A stretch of DNA of 44,358 nt from the NCBI GenBank assembly GCA_025358295.1, contig JANYJY010000034.1:1-44358 (forward strand). Reading direction: 5' to 3'. This document shows positions 24,628-33,878 of this stretch, piece by piece. Source of the stretch: Gammaproteobacteria bacterium. Its GTDB lineage: Bacteria; Pseudomonadota; Gammaproteobacteria; Steroidobacterales; Steroidobacteraceae. The notes beneath the pieces were generated by a model. It saw only the letters and a program-made list of their open reading frames with translations. It was not told the origin of the DNA and did not search any database. The translations under genes were made by a program, and so were the position numbers. Within the stretch, counting starts at the first letter, position 1, and every line of letters starts with the position of its first letter.

Positions 24628-25297
24628 AGTATCCTCACTCGCGGACATTTTGGCCGATGCACGCGTCTGGAAGTTAAAAGACGCCTCGGCTGCCCCCGCC
24701 CGTCCGGTTTGGTCCACCGGTAAGAGCTCGCTTGATGCCCGCTTGCCCGGGGGCGGGTGGCCGACGGCGTCGCTTATTGAGGTTTTGCTGGACGATACCG
24801 GCCTAGGTGAAGTGCAGCTCTTTTTGCCGGCTCTGGTGGAGTCGCAACGCAGGACAGATTCCAGCGGTGCGCAGGATGCTCCCTGGATCGTTTGGATTGC
24901 GCCCCCGCATGAACCTTATGCCCCTGCCTTAGCGCAGCAGGGCATCGAGCTGGGGCGCTTGTTGGTGGTGCGGCCCGCCAGTGCCATGGAAGCCTTGTGG
25001 GCTGCCGAACAGGCTTTAGCTTCGGGGGTTTGCGCCGCGGTGTTGCTTTGGTTGAAAGGCACCGATGATCGCTGGTTGCGCCGTTTGAAGCTTGCAGCCG
25101 AGTCAGGCGGTGCGCTCGGCGTGCTGTTTCGTCCCGAACGACATCGTTTCGAATCTTCTCCCGCCAGCCTGCGCTTATTGATGACGCAGGGTGAGCATGA
25201 AGCGCGCCTCGATCTGCTCAAGGTACAGGGCGGACGCCCCGGCCCGGTCGATCTGGGGAGTATTCCAATGGATGGCACCTCGTTTGGCAGTCCTTGA
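24617..25297 (+). CDS. imuA: Translesion synthesis accessory protein ImuA
   Basis: A 226-residue RecA-related protein of the ImuA (SulA-like/ImuA') family that acts with ImuB and DnaE2 in mutagenic translesion synthesis. The ImuA pattern is clear: [28 protein letters not shown] (about residues 28-55), then [31 protein letters not shown] and [20 protein letters not shown]. The RecA P-loop is degenerate, as usual. ATG at 24617 lies inside the end of lexA; an in-frame ATG at 24584 is less likely. Its stop forms TTGA with the imuB start. Confidence 0.9.
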   Translation: MPREVSSLADILADARVWKLKDASAAPARPVWSTGKSSLDARLPGGGWPTASLIEVLLDDTGLGEVQLFLPALVESQRRTDSSGAQDAPWIVWIAPPHEPYAPALAQQGIELGRLLVVRPASAMEALWAAEQALASGVCAAVLLWLKGTDDRWLRRLKLAAESGGALGVLFRPERHRFESSPASLRLLMTQGEHEARLDLLKVQGGRPGPVDLGSIPMDGTSFGSP

Positions 25298-26760
25298 AAT
25301 CGCGACCTGCAAAATCTATGACGGCAGACCTATTTGCCGCAGAGCAGATGCCGCCTGCAGCAGTGCCGGCGCCTGCAGCGACGCCGGCACCGCAGACCGC
25401 ACGTCATGCGCGCTCGAAGCAGCTTTGGTATGCCGTGGTGTTTCCCGAGATGGCCCATCAAGAACAGTCCACCGTGCTGCTGCGGGGCCTGTGCATGCAT
25501 GCACAGCAATTCACTTCGTTCGTCAGCATCGAGCCGCCGAATGCTTTGTTGCTGGAAATCAAAGGCAGCCTGAAATTATTGGGTCCGCTTGAGCGTTTGC
25601 ACGCTGACCTCGATGCTCGTTGGCAGCGACTGGGATTGCCGGCGCACAGCGCCGCGGCGCCCTCGACTTTGGCGGCGCTATGGCTTGCGCGGGGCGGGGT
25701 GGGCCCGGGTGGCGAGCCAGGGGGCACCGCACCGCGGGCCGGGCAATCTTTGCAGCTCGAGGATCTGGGCACTCTGCCCGGGCGTCTGGCGGGATTGCCG
25801 ATTGCTTGCACGGCCTGGGACATCTCCCGGCTGCAAACCTTGCGCGCCATGGGTGTGACGCGTATGGGCGAATTACTGCGCCTGCCGCGCGCGGGTTTGG
25901 CGCGTCGCTTGGGTGCGGCGGCGGTGCAGGATCTCGATATTGCGCTGGCACGGCAGTTCGCTCCGCGCAGAGCGTTTGTGCCGCGCGAACGCTTTTATGC
26001 GCGATGTGATTTCGAGACGGAGATCGAGAATGTCGCTTATCTGGAAAAAGCGCTCGAGCCGCTGATCGCGCGCTGTGCGCAATTCTTGCGAGAGCGTCAG
26101 GCCGGCGTGCAGGCGTTGCGGCTGAAGCTGCGGCATCGTGCGGGTCCGGCGACCCGCGTGCATTTGGGGCTGGCGAGCATCACCAGCGAACGTCGTCGCT
26201 TGATGGATGTGCTCTCGCAGAAGCTGGGACGACTTGGACTTGAAGCGCCGGTCCGCGGCATGGAATTGGTCTCGGGTTCCTTGCAACCGCTCATCGCCGC
26301 CTCGCTCGATGTCTTCGCGGGGATGACGGGCGCCGGTGCAGGACGCGACAGCGCGCCGCAGTTGGTGGAACGCTTGCGCGCCCGCTTGGGCGAGAATGCG
26401 GTGTATGGGGTGGCTTCGATCGCGGAACATCGGCCCGAAGCGGCATGGCGTCGTGTTCAAGAATTGCGCTTGGCCTCAGCCTTGCGAGTGGATAAAAAAA
26501 CGGCGCATCAAATGATGAACGATCCGCGGATGCCGCGACCTGTCTGGTTGTTGGCGGCACCGCTGCCGTTGGACAGCGGCCTGATTCTGGAGCAAGGTCC
26601 CGAGCGCATCGAGAGCGGTTGGTGGGATGGCAAGGGTGTGGCGCGCGATTACTATGTCGCACGCCAAAGTCCCGACGCGCCTCAATCGCATGGCGCAAAG
26701 CTGTGGGTTTTTCAGGAGCGCCGCTCCAAACGCTGGTATCTGCACGGGAAGTTCGCTTGA
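25294..26760 (+). CDS. imuB: Y-family polymerase-like protein ImuB
   Basis: A 488-residue catalytically inactive Y-family DNA polymerase homologue that bridges DnaE2, ImuA and the beta clamp. The palm start LWYAVVFPEMAHQ lacks the first catalytic Asp, and the position of the SIDE motif reads LLLEIKGSLKLLG, so the metal ligands are missing, as expected for ImuB. Helix-hairpin-helix-like MGVTRMGELLRLPRAGLARRLG and the C-terminal family ending (ARDYYVAR...GAKLWVFQERRSKRWYLHGKFA) are present. The TTG at 25294 overlaps the imuA stop; ATG at 25318 is an alternative start. Confidence 0.9.
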   Translation: MKSRPAKSMTADLFAAEQMPPAAVPAPAATPAPQTARHARSKQLWYAVVFPEMAHQEQSTVLLRGLCMHAQQFTSFVSIEPPNALLLEIKGSLKLLGPLERLHADLDARWQRLGLPAHSAAAPSTLAALWLARGGVGPGGEPGGTAPRAGQSLQLEDLGTLPGRLAGLPIACTAWDISRLQTLRAMGVTRMGELLRLPRAGLARRLGAAAVQDLDIALARQFAPRRAFVPRERFYARCDFETEIENVAYLEKALEPLIARCAQFLRERQAGVQALRLKLRHRAGPATRVHLGLASITSERRRLMDVLSQKLGRLGLEAPVRGMELVSGSLQPLIAASLDVFAGMTGAGAGRDSAPQLVERLRARLGENAVYGVASIAEHRPEAAWRRVQELRLASALRVDKKTAHQMMNDPRMPRPVWLLAAPLPLDSGLILEQGPERIESGWWDGKGVARDYYVARQSPDAPQSHGAKLWVFQERRSKRWYLHGKFA

Positions 26761-26785
26761 GCGATGCGCGCAATTAAGGCCGCTC

Positions 26786-29700
26786 ATGTACGCCGAACTG
26801 CATTGCCTGAGCAATTTTTCTTTTCTGCGCGGCGCTTCCAGCCCTCAGGAATTAATCGCTCAGGCCAAGCGCTTGAATTACCGCGCCCTGGCGATCACCG
26901 ACGAATGCTCCCTGGCGGGCGTGGTGCGCGCTCATGTCGCCGCCAAGCAGCTTGGGCTTCCGCTGATCATAGGGGCCGAACTTACCTGCAGCGATGAGCT
27001 GAAGCTCGTGGCACTGGCCACCGATCGTGCGGCCTATGGCGCCCTGAGCCGATTGATCAGCATGGCACGCCGCTCCAGTGCCAAGGGCCGATACTCGCTG
27101 GCACGCGCCAACCTGGAAAATGCACTCGACGGCTGCTTGATCGTCTGGCTGCCGCGCGCGGACAGGGCGGCATCGCTGCAGCAGGAAGAAGCCGGGCGAT
27201 GGCTGCGCGAACGCTTTGCGGGACGCCTATGGGTGGGCGTGGAATTGCTGACCGGCGGTTTCGACATGCGCCGTTTGGAGTTGCTCGAATCGCTCGGCAA
27301 GAAACTGGATTTACCCCGGGTGGCTGCCGGCGATGTGCACATGCATTGCCGTGCGCGCCGCGCCCTGCAGGACGTATTGACGTCGATTCGCCTGAACACA
27401 CCGCTGCAAGAGCTGGGTTTTGCCGCATTTCCGAACGGCGAGCGCTGTTTGCGGCCCTTGCCGCGCCTGCTCGAGCTATACCCTGCGCCGCTGCTCGAGC
27501 AAACGCTCGCGATTGCCGAGCGCTGCACTTTCAAGCTCGATGAATTGCGGTACGAGTATCCGGAGGAGATCGTGCCCCCCGGCGCCACTCCCACCAGTCA
27601 TCTGCGCGAACTCACGCTGCGCGGCTGCGTGCGGCGCTGGCCCGCGGGTGTGCCGCCGGCCGTACGTAAAAACATCGAACATGAATTGCGTTTGATCGCC
27701 GAGCTCAAATTCGAGCCGTTCTTTCTGACCGTGCACGATATTGTTCAATATGCGCGTTCACAAGGAATACTCTGTCAGGGCCGCGGTTCCGCGGCCAACT
27801 CCGCCGTCTGTTATTGCTTAGGCATCACCGAGGTGGATCCCTCGCGCATGGCCATGCTGTTCGAGCGCTTCATTTCCAAGGAACGCAACGAGCCGCCGGA
27901 TATCGACGTGGATTTCGAGCATGAGCGGCGCGAAGAGGTGATTCAGTATATCTATGGAAAGTACGGCCGCGAACGCGCGGCATTGGCGGCCACCTTCATC
28001 TGCTACCGCCCGCGCAGCGCTTTGCGCGACGTCGGCAAGACATTGGGATTGGATCTCGCGCAGGTCGATAAGCTCGCGCGCGGCATTCAATGGTGGGACG
28101 GCCAGCAGGTCGCTCCCGAGCGCATCCGGGCCGCGGGGTTCGATCCCGGGGATCCCGTGATTGCGCGCCTCATCGCGCTCACCGGAGAAATCCTGGGGTT
28201 TCCCCGCCATCTTTCGCAGCATGTGGGCGGCTTCGTCATCGCACGCGGGCGCCTGGACGAACTCGTGCCCATAGAAAATGCCGCCATGCCCGATCGCACG
28301 GTGATCGAATGGGACAAGGACGATCTGGACGCACTGGGGCTGCTGAAAGTGGATGTGCTCGGACTTGGCATGCTGAGCGCGCTGCGGCGCTCGTTTCAAT
28401 TGGTCAATGACTTCGGCGGCTCGGCGGCTGTGAAGGGCGAACTCGATCTGGCAACGGTGCCGGCCGAGGATGCGGCCGTGTACGACATGATTTGCCGCGC
28501 CGACACCACGGGCGTGTTTCAAATCGAATCACGTGCGCAAATGGCCATGCTGCCGCGCTTGCGGCCGCGCAATTACTACGATCTGGTGATCGAGGTGGCG
28601 ATCGTGCGTCCCGGCCCGATTCAAGGCGAAATGGTGCATCCGTACCTGCGCCGCCGCAGCGGCGAGGAGCCGGTGACCTATCCCAGCAAGGAGGTCGAGG
28701 CGGTGCTCAAGCGCACCCTGGGCGTACCGATTTTTCAGGAACAAGTCATGCAGCTCGCCATCGTCGCGGCCGGCTTTTCGCCGGGCGAGGCGGACCGACT
28801 GCGACGCGCCATGGCGGCATGGAAGCGCAAGGGTGGATTGGAGCCCTTCCAGCGTCAATTGATCGATGGCATGCGCGAGCGCGGTTACGAGGAGAGTTTC
28901 GCGCAGCAGATTTTCAATCAGATACTGGGATTCGGTGAATATGGATTTCCGGAAAGTCATTCGGCCAGCTTCGCCTTGCTGGTCTACACCTCCGCCTGGT
29001 TGAAGCATTACGAGCCCGCGGCATTTTGCGCGGCGCTCATCAACAGCCAGCCCATGGGCTTCTATGCCCCGGCGCAATTGGTGCGCGATGCGCGTGGGCA
29101 TGGAGTCGAGGTGCGTGCCGTCGATTTTGCCTCGAGCGATTGGGATTGCACCCTCGAGAAGCGAGCCGACGGCCGTCCGGCATTGCGCTTGGGGTTACGC
29201 CTGGTGAAGCATTTGTCGGCTGATGGGGCGACCCGGCTACTGGCGGCGCGCGCCACACGCGCTTTTGACACCATGGCTGATCTTGCGGAGCGGGGCGGGC
29301 TCGACCGGCGCGATCTGGAGGCGCTGGCGGCCGCCGATGCACTTGCCGGCCTCAGCGGGCATCGACATCGTGCCGTATGGCAGGTCAGCGGGGTGGAACG
29401 CGCCTTGCCCTTGTTGCCCGCCTCGACGGTGCGCGAGGAAGGCATTCCACTGCTGCGCGCGCCGCGTGAAGGCCAGGACATCGTCGCCGACTACGGCAGC
29501 ACCGGCTTGACGCTGCGCCGTCATCCCTTGAGCTTGTTGCGCGAGAAATTACAGCTGCGCGGTGTGTTGCCGACCCAGGAGCTTTGGGCGCAACCGAATG
29601 GCAAGTGGGTGAGGACGGCGGGACTGGTCATCACGCGCCAGCGGCCGGGCAGTGCCGGAGGCGTCACTTTCGTCACCATGGAAGATGAGACCGGCTACGT

Positions 29701-29884
29701 GAATCTGATCGTATGGAACAGCGTCGCCGAAGCTCAGCGCGCCGCCTTGCTCGAGTCGCGTCTGCTCGAAGTGCAGGGCAAGCTGCAGCGGGAGGGCGAC
29801 GTGCAGCATGTGATTGCGCATCGACTGACGAACCTCTCCTCGTTATTAGGAGATCTGATGGTGACGTCGCGGAATTTTCACTAA
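26786..29884 (+). CDS. dnaE2: Error-prone DNA polymerase DnaE2
   Basis: C-family DNA polymerase of SOS mutagenesis (ImuC), 1032 residues, the usual DnaE2 length and shorter than replicative DnaE. N-terminal PHP domain (YAELHCLSNFSFLRGASSPQELI), polymerase active-site aspartates in PPDIDVDFEHERREE (about residue 372-376) and LKVDVLGLGML (about 521), finger-domain GVFQIESRAQMAML, and a C-terminal OB fold (GLVITRQRPGSAGGVTFVTMEDE...). ATG at 26786 gives the family start; a longer frame overlaps imuB. It completes the lexA-imuA-imuB-dnaE2 operon, 25 bp after imuB. Confidence 0.95.
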   Translation: MYAELHCLSNFSFLRGASSPQELIAQAKRLNYRALAITDECSLAGVVRAHVAAKQLGLPLIIGAELTCSDELKLVALATDRAAYGALSRLISMARRSSAKGRYSLARANLENALDGCLIVWLPRADRAASLQQEEAGRWLRERFAGRLWVGVELLTGGFDMRRLELLESLGKKLDLPRVAAGDVHMHCRARRALQDVLTSIRLNTPLQELGFAAFPNGERCLRPLPRLLELYPAPLLEQTLAIAERCTFKLDELRYEYPEEIVPPGATPTSHLRELTLRGCVRRWPAGVPPAVRKNIEHELRLIAELKFEPFFLTVHDIVQYARSQGILCQGRGSAANSAVCYCLGITEVDPSRMAMLFERFISKERNEPPDIDVDFEHERREEVIQYIYGKYGRERAALAATFICYRPRSALRDVGKTLGLDLAQVDKLARGIQWWDGQQVAPERIRAAGFDPGDPVIARLIALTGEILGFPRHLSQHVGGFVIARGRLDELVPIENAAMPDRTVIEWDKDDLDALGLLKVDVLGLGMLSALRRSFQLVNDFGGSAAVKGELDLATVPAEDAAVYDMICRADTTGVFQIESRAQMAMLPRLRPRNYYDLVIEVAIVRPGPIQGEMVHPYLRRRSGEEPVTYPSKEVEAVLKRTLGVPIFQEQVMQLAIVAAGFSPGEADRLRRAMAAWKRKGGLEPFQRQLIDGMRERGYEESFAQQIFNQILGFGEYGFPESHSASFALLVYTSAWLKHYEPAAFCAALINSQPMGFYAPAQLVRDARGHGVEVRAVDFASSDWDCTLEKRADGRPALRLGLRLVKHLSADGATRLLAARATRAFDTMADLAERGGLDRRDLEALAAADALAGLSGHRHRAVWQVSGVERALPLLPASTVREEGIPLLRAPREGQDIVADYGSTGLTLRRHPLSLLREKLQLRGVLPTQELWAQPNGKWVRTAGLVITRQRPGSAGGVTFVTMEDETGYVNLIVWNSVAEAQRAALLESRLLEVQGKLQREGDVQHVIAHRLTNLSSLLGDLMVTSRNFH

Positions 29885-29974
29885 TATGCCGCGCTGCGGC
29901 CCAAATTGCAGAAATCCTCTGGAATGTGCAAGATGATGTAAGAGGCGTCGCGACGCAGAATCACAAGGATAAAT

Positions 29975-30598
29975 ATGAACTCGGTCGACGGCGAAGAAAA
30001 TAACTCACGGCGTGCGTTTCTGCGCTCGAGCGGCGGCTGGATGACCGCGGCCTGGGTTGCCGCCCACTGGCCGTCGATCGCGGAGGCCGCGCGTCACGCC
30101 GATCACATGACGACGGCCGTGGAGCCGGCGGGATTCGAATACTTCGACGCCGCCGATGCTGCCGACGTCGAGGCCGTCAGTTCGCAGATCGTGCCGAGCG
30201 GCGCGACTGCCGGGGCGCGCGACGTGCACGCCATTTATTTCATCGATCGCGCGCTGGCGACGTTCTTGGCGTCGTGGGAGGCGGATTTTCGACCGCAGAT
30301 GAAGGGGTTTCAGGCGAAATTTCGGGCCGAGAATCCGACCGTCGGTGCGTTCGCCAAGCTCGGCTCAGATGCGCAAATCGCCTACCTTAAGACCGTGGAC
30401 GGCAGCCGTTTCTTCGAGACCGTGCGCATGCTCACCATCCTGGGCATGTTTACCTCGCCGAAGTACGGCGGCAATTTCCGCGGCTCGGGCTGGAAGATGA
30501 TGGGCTTCGTGGATCAGCACGCCTTCACGCCGCCATTCGGCTACTACGACCGCGAATACACCGGATTCGTGCCCTACCCGGGAACGAAGCAATCGTGA
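29975..30598 (+). CDS. Gluconate 2-dehydrogenase subunit 3 family protein (Tat signal)
   Basis: A 207-residue small subunit of GMC-type membrane dehydrogenases. A twin-arginine signal SRRAFL (residues 11-16) precedes a short hydrophobic stretch, so it is exported folded, probably carrying the neighbouring flavoprotein, which lacks its own signal. The core matches the gluconate dehydrogenase gamma-subunit family (FEYFDAADAADVEAVSSQIVPSG, then AIYFIDRALATFLASW...YGGNFRGSGWKMMGF). AAGGA lies seven bases upstream of the ATG. It overlaps the GMC gene as GTGA. Confidence 0.88.
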   Translation: MNSVDGEENNSRRAFLRSSGGWMTAAWVAAHWPSIAEAARHADHMTTAVEPAGFEYFDAADAADVEAVSSQIVPSGATAGARDVHAIYFIDRALATFLASWEADFRPQMKGFQAKFRAENPTVGAFAKLGSDAQIAYLKTVDGSRFFETVRMLTILGMFTSPKYGGNFRGSGWKMMGFVDQHAFTPPFGYYDREYTGFVPYPGTKQS

Positions 30599-32247
30599 AC
30601 GCGCGCCGCTTCAAACCCAATGAGACCGTCGATTTCGTGGTGGTAGGGTCCGGCGCGGCCGGCGGTGTGATGGCGCGCGAATTATCCCAGGCGGGTTTCA
30701 CGGTGCTGGTGTTCGAGCAGGGCCCGCGGTTCTCGCCGGCCGACTTCGAACACGACGAATTGAAATATTTCTTTCTCAGCGGGATCACCGTCGACCCGGC
30801 CATCAGTCCGCAAACCTTCCGTAAGAATTCTGTCGACGTCGCGAAGCCGACCTCGGACGGCCAGCCCGCCCTGTACGCGCGCCTCGTCGGCGGCAGCAGC
30901 AATCACTTCACCGCGAATTACTGGCGCTTCCACGAAAGCGACTTCAATGAGCGCAGCATCTTAGGCTCGATCCCCGGTACCGGGTTCGCCGACTGGCCCA
31001 TCACCTATCACGAACTTGAGCCCTACTACACCAAAGTGGAATGGGAAGTCGGCGTCTCAGGCCTTGCCCATGCCAGTCCCTTCGATCCGCCGCGCACCAA
31101 GCCCTATCCCATGCCGCCCTTGCCGGTGAAATCCTCCGGCGTGCTGCTCGAGCGCGGTGCCCGAAAGTTAGGCCTGCACCCCTTCCCGGCGCCAATGGCC
31201 ATTGCCTCACAGCCATTTCGCGACCGGCCGGGCTGCGTGCACTGCGGATTCTGCATGGGCTTCGGCTGTGAAGCCCAGGCCAAGTCTTCGGCTCTGTACA
31301 CCATGATTCCGGAGGCTGAGGCGACCGGGTTGTGCGAAGTGCGGGCGGAAAGCTATGTGTACCGCGTGGCGACCAATGCCGCCGGGCGCGCCTCGGGAGT
31401 GCATTATTTCGACCGCGATAAACGCGAACACTTCCAGAAAGCGCGTGCAGTTGTGTTGTCCGCCAATGGCGCAGAGACGGCGCGCTTGCTGCTCAATTCG
31501 ACCAGCCCGCGCTTCGCCCAAGGCCTCGCCAATTCGAGCGGCCTGGTGGGCAAATACCTCATGTTTAACCAGGGTGCGGCAGCCCATGCAGTGTTCGAAC
31601 ACGAGCTCAACGAGTACAAGAGTGTGCAGGTGACTCGCCTCCTGCATGATTTCTATGAGTCGGATCCGAAGCGAGGATTCTACGGCGGCGGTGGCATCGA
31701 TGGCCGCATCGATCCGCAGCCGGCGATCTGGGCCATGACCACGGGCGGAGACCTACCGCGCTGGGGCGCCGACCTCAAGGCACGAATCGAAGGATTCCCG
31801 CGCTCCATGGTCGCGGCCGGCCACTCGACGTCCTTGGCCGTGGAGTCCAACAGTGTGAGCCTCGATCCGACGCTCAAGGATGCCTGGGGCATCCCTGCCA
31901 TTCGCGTCACATACAAGGACCATCCCGACGATCTGGCGTTTGCGCGGTTTCTACAGGACCGCCAAGTCGAGATCATGCAGGCGGCAGGTGCGCTGAAGGT
32001 CTGGCGCGACAGGGTGGGGGAGCAGGATTGGGGTGTTCATCTATTGGGCACCTGCCGCATGGGCAATGATCCTGCCACGTCCGTGGTCGACAAATATCAC
32101 CGTACCCACGATGTTCGAAATCTGTTTCTGTGCGACGGGTCGAGCTTCGTCACGTCCGGGCGCGGTCAGCCGACCATGACCATCCAGGCATTGGCCTTCC
32201 GCGCGGCCGACCATATCGGTCAATTCGCCAAGCGCAACGAAATCTAG
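30595..32247 (+). CDS. GMC family oxidoreductase (FAD, sugar/gluconate dehydrogenase type)
   Basis: A 550-residue flavoprotein catalytic subunit. FAD-binding VDFVVVGSGAAGGVMARELS starts near residue 13 and RLVGGSSNHFTANYWRF follows; the C-terminal GMC motif is GVHLLGTCRMGNDPATSVVD...CDGSSFVTSGRGQPTMTIQAL with the catalytic His region HLLGTCRMG. A cysteine cluster C-x2-C-x2-C-x4-C in CVHCGFCMGFGC (about residues 213-224) resembles the iron-sulfur region of FAD-dependent glucose/fructose dehydrogenases. There is no signal peptide; export is expected by hitch-hiking on the Tat subunit upstream. No cytochrome c subunit follows. Substrate unknown. GTG start overlaps the upstream TGA; its TAG shares a CTAG with the stop of the convergent gene. 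Confidence 0.9.
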   Translation: MNARRFKPNETVDFVVVGSGAAGGVMARELSQAGFTVLVFEQGPRFSPADFEHDELKYFFLSGITVDPAISPQTFRKNSVDVAKPTSDGQPALYARLVGGSSNHFTANYWRFHESDFNERSILGSIPGTGFADWPITYHELEPYYTKVEWEVGVSGLAHASPFDPPRTKPYPMPPLPVKSSGVLLERGARKLGLHPFPAPMAIASQPFRDRPGCVHCGFCMGFGCEAQAKSSALYTMIPEAEATGLCEVRAESYVYRVATNAAGRASGVHYFDRDKREHFQKARAVVLSANGAETARLLLNSTSPRFAQGLANSSGLVGKYLMFNQGAAAHAVFEHELNEYKSVQVTRLLHDFYESDPKRGFYGGGGIDGRIDPQPAIWAMTTGGDLPRWGADLKARIEGFPRSMVAAGHSTSLAVESNSVSLDPTLKDAWGIPAIRVTYKDHPDDLAFARFLQDRQVEIMQAAGALKVWRDRVGEQDWGVHLLGTCRMGNDPATSVVDKYHRTHDVRNLFLCDGSSFVTSGRGQPTMTIQALAFRAADHIGQFAKRNEI

Positions 32248-32570
32248 CGGGTTTTCTTTTTCTTGCGCGCGGGCTTGCCGGCACGCGCCGGCTGATCGTC
32301 CGCGTCGTCCTGATCATCGGAACGGGGCGCATCAGCACCATGGGCGTCGGCAATCTGGTAGTCGTCGAAATCGCTCATGAGCTCGGCGGTGCGCCGTTCT
32401 TCCATCACGCGTTCCAGCCGGCGCCAGGCGGGTTCGGCGCCCTTCGGCGCGCGCCGGCGCTGCGACTCGACGTCCCGCATGATGTGTTCGACGTCGACGT
32501 CATCGCCGCCGGGTGCCGCGTCTTCGGCATCCTCTTCCTCGAATTCGTCCGATTCGGGCTTTTCGCTCAT
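32244..32570 (-). CDS. Small charged protein, DUF3545/PA3496-like
   Basis: A 108-residue hydrophilic protein with an acidic N-terminus (EKPESDEFEEEDAEDAAPGGDD), a central helix (PAWRRLERVMEERRTAELMSDFDDYQ) and a basic tail (ARKKKKTR). The central W-R-x-L-E-x-x-x-E-x-R-x-x-x-E-L-x-x-D-x-x-D-Y pattern resembles the short PA3496/DUF3545 family. No signal peptide or membrane segment. It has its own promoter upstream and is transcribed away from gspF in the same direction. Family call is tentative; the gene itself looks real. Confidence 0.7.
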   Translation of the reverse strand: MSEKPESDEFEEEDAEDAAPGGDDVDVEHIMRDVESQRRRAPKGAEPAWRRLERVMEERRTAELMSDFDDYQIADAHGADAPRSDDQDDADDQPARAGKPARKKKKTR

Positions 32571-32611
32571 GCTACTGAAGGTCAGCGTTGGTTCATGGGT
32601 GAAGCACGCGC

Positions 32612-32641
32612 GTTATAAACGGAAATGCCGCCTACGCGCAA
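32612..32641 (-). promoter_or_regulatory. Promoter of the small charged protein gene
   Basis: Minus strand TTGCGC (32641-32636), 18-bp spacer, TATAAC (32617-32612), start near 32605, leaving a leader of about 35 nt. It lies just after the gspF stop, so this gene need not depend on the gsp operon. Confidence 0.5.
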
Positions 32642-32660
32642 TACCTTACCGCACAGTCCT

Positions 32661-33878
32661 TTACTTGACGAGGTCGTTGAGCTGAAAAATAGGCAGGAGG
32701 AGGGCAATGACGATAAACATGACGACCGCGCCCATGAACACCACCATGAAAGGCCCCAGGAGATTGGTCATTGTGGCGAGCAGGCCGTCCATTTCACGTT
32801 CCTGATTCGACGCAGCCCGCTCCAGCATCTTCTCCAATTCGCCGCTGCTTTCACCGCTGCTGATCAGATGAATCATCATGGGCGGGAAGATCTTGCGCGC
32901 GGCCAGGGACTTGCCGATGGGAGCGCCTTCTCGAACTCGCAGCGCCGCCTCCTCCACGGCCTTTTTCATGGGGAGGTTGTTGACCACTTCGGCGGATATG
33001 CGCAGCGCCTCGAGCACGGGCACCGCGCTTGCGGTCAGGATGCTGAAGGTGCGCGAGAATCTCGCGGTATTGAGGCCGCGGATGAGTTTTCCGACCAGAG
33101 GAACGCGCAACAGGAAACGATCGAACTTCAGGCGCGCCTCGGGCGCTTTGAGCCAGCGCAGGAATCCCCAGGTGGCCGCCGCGATCACGATCAGGGCGTA
33201 GAACCAGTAATGGCGGATCAAATCGCTCATGCCGATCAGAATGCGCGTGGCGAGCGGCAGTTCCTGGTGTCCGGACTCGAACACCGCCACTACCTGCGGA
33301 ACGACGTAGGCCAGCAAAAAGGACACGATGGCGAAAGACAAAATCATCAATACAATGGGATATACCAGCGCATTGCTGACCTGCTGGCCCATCACTTGAC
33401 GCGATTCGGTGTAATCCGACAGCCGTTCCAGCACCTGATCGAGCTTGCCGGACTGCTCGCCGGCCGCCACCGTGGCGCGATAGATTTCGGGAAAAGCTTG
33501 TGGAAAGTCGCGCAGGCCATCCGCCAATGGGTGGCCTTCGACCACCTTGCTGCGCACGCCGAGGATGATGCGTTGCACTCGCGGCTTTTCCGTCTGCTCA
33601 GCCACTGCTTGTAAGGATTCTTCCAATGGCAGGCCGGAGCGCAGCAGGGTGGCCAATTGACGTGTCAGCAGGGCAAGGTCCAAAGTCGACAAGCCGCGGC
33701 GCATGAAGCCGCGGGCCCGGCTTTTTTTCAGCTCCCGCTGCGCCGTCTCTTGAATATCCATGGGCAGCAGCTGCTTCTCGCGCAGCAGCTGGCGGACGTG
33801 TTTGGGCGTATCGCCCTCGATTAGACCCTTGCGCTCGCGACCTTGCGCATCCAGAGCCGTGTATTCGAATGCGCCCAT
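32661..33878 (-). CDS. gspF: Type II secretion system inner membrane protein GspF
   Basis: Polytopic platform protein of the type II secretion system, 405 residues. The N-terminus MGAFEYTALDAQGRERKGLIEGDT is the GspF hallmark; two GspF domains (about residues 70-195 and 275-395) each precede hydrophobic helices (about 168-190, 220-242 and 372-396). LTRQLATLLRSGLPLEESL and the second-copy FSRTFSILTASAVPVLEAL are typical. The ATG overlaps the gspE stop by one base (TGATG). It is the last gsp gene here; pseudopilin genes do not follow. Confidence 0.94.
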   Translation of the reverse strand: MGAFEYTALDAQGRERKGLIEGDTPKHVRQLLREKQLLPMDIQETAQRELKKSRARGFMRRGLSTLDLALLTRQLATLLRSGLPLEESLQAVAEQTEKPRVQRIILGVRSKVVEGHPLADGLRDFPQAFPEIYRATVAAGEQSGKLDQVLERLSDYTESRQVMGQQVSNALVYPIVLMILSFAIVSFLLAYVVPQVVAVFESGHQELPLATRILIGMSDLIRHYWFYALIVIAAATWGFLRWLKAPEARLKFDRFLLRVPLVGKLIRGLNTARFSRTFSILTASAVPVLEALRISAEVVNNLPMKKAVEEAALRVREGAPIGKSLAARKIFPPMMIHLISSGESSGELEKMLERAASNQEREMDGLLATMTNLLGPFMVVFMGAVVMFIVIALLLPIFQLNDLVK

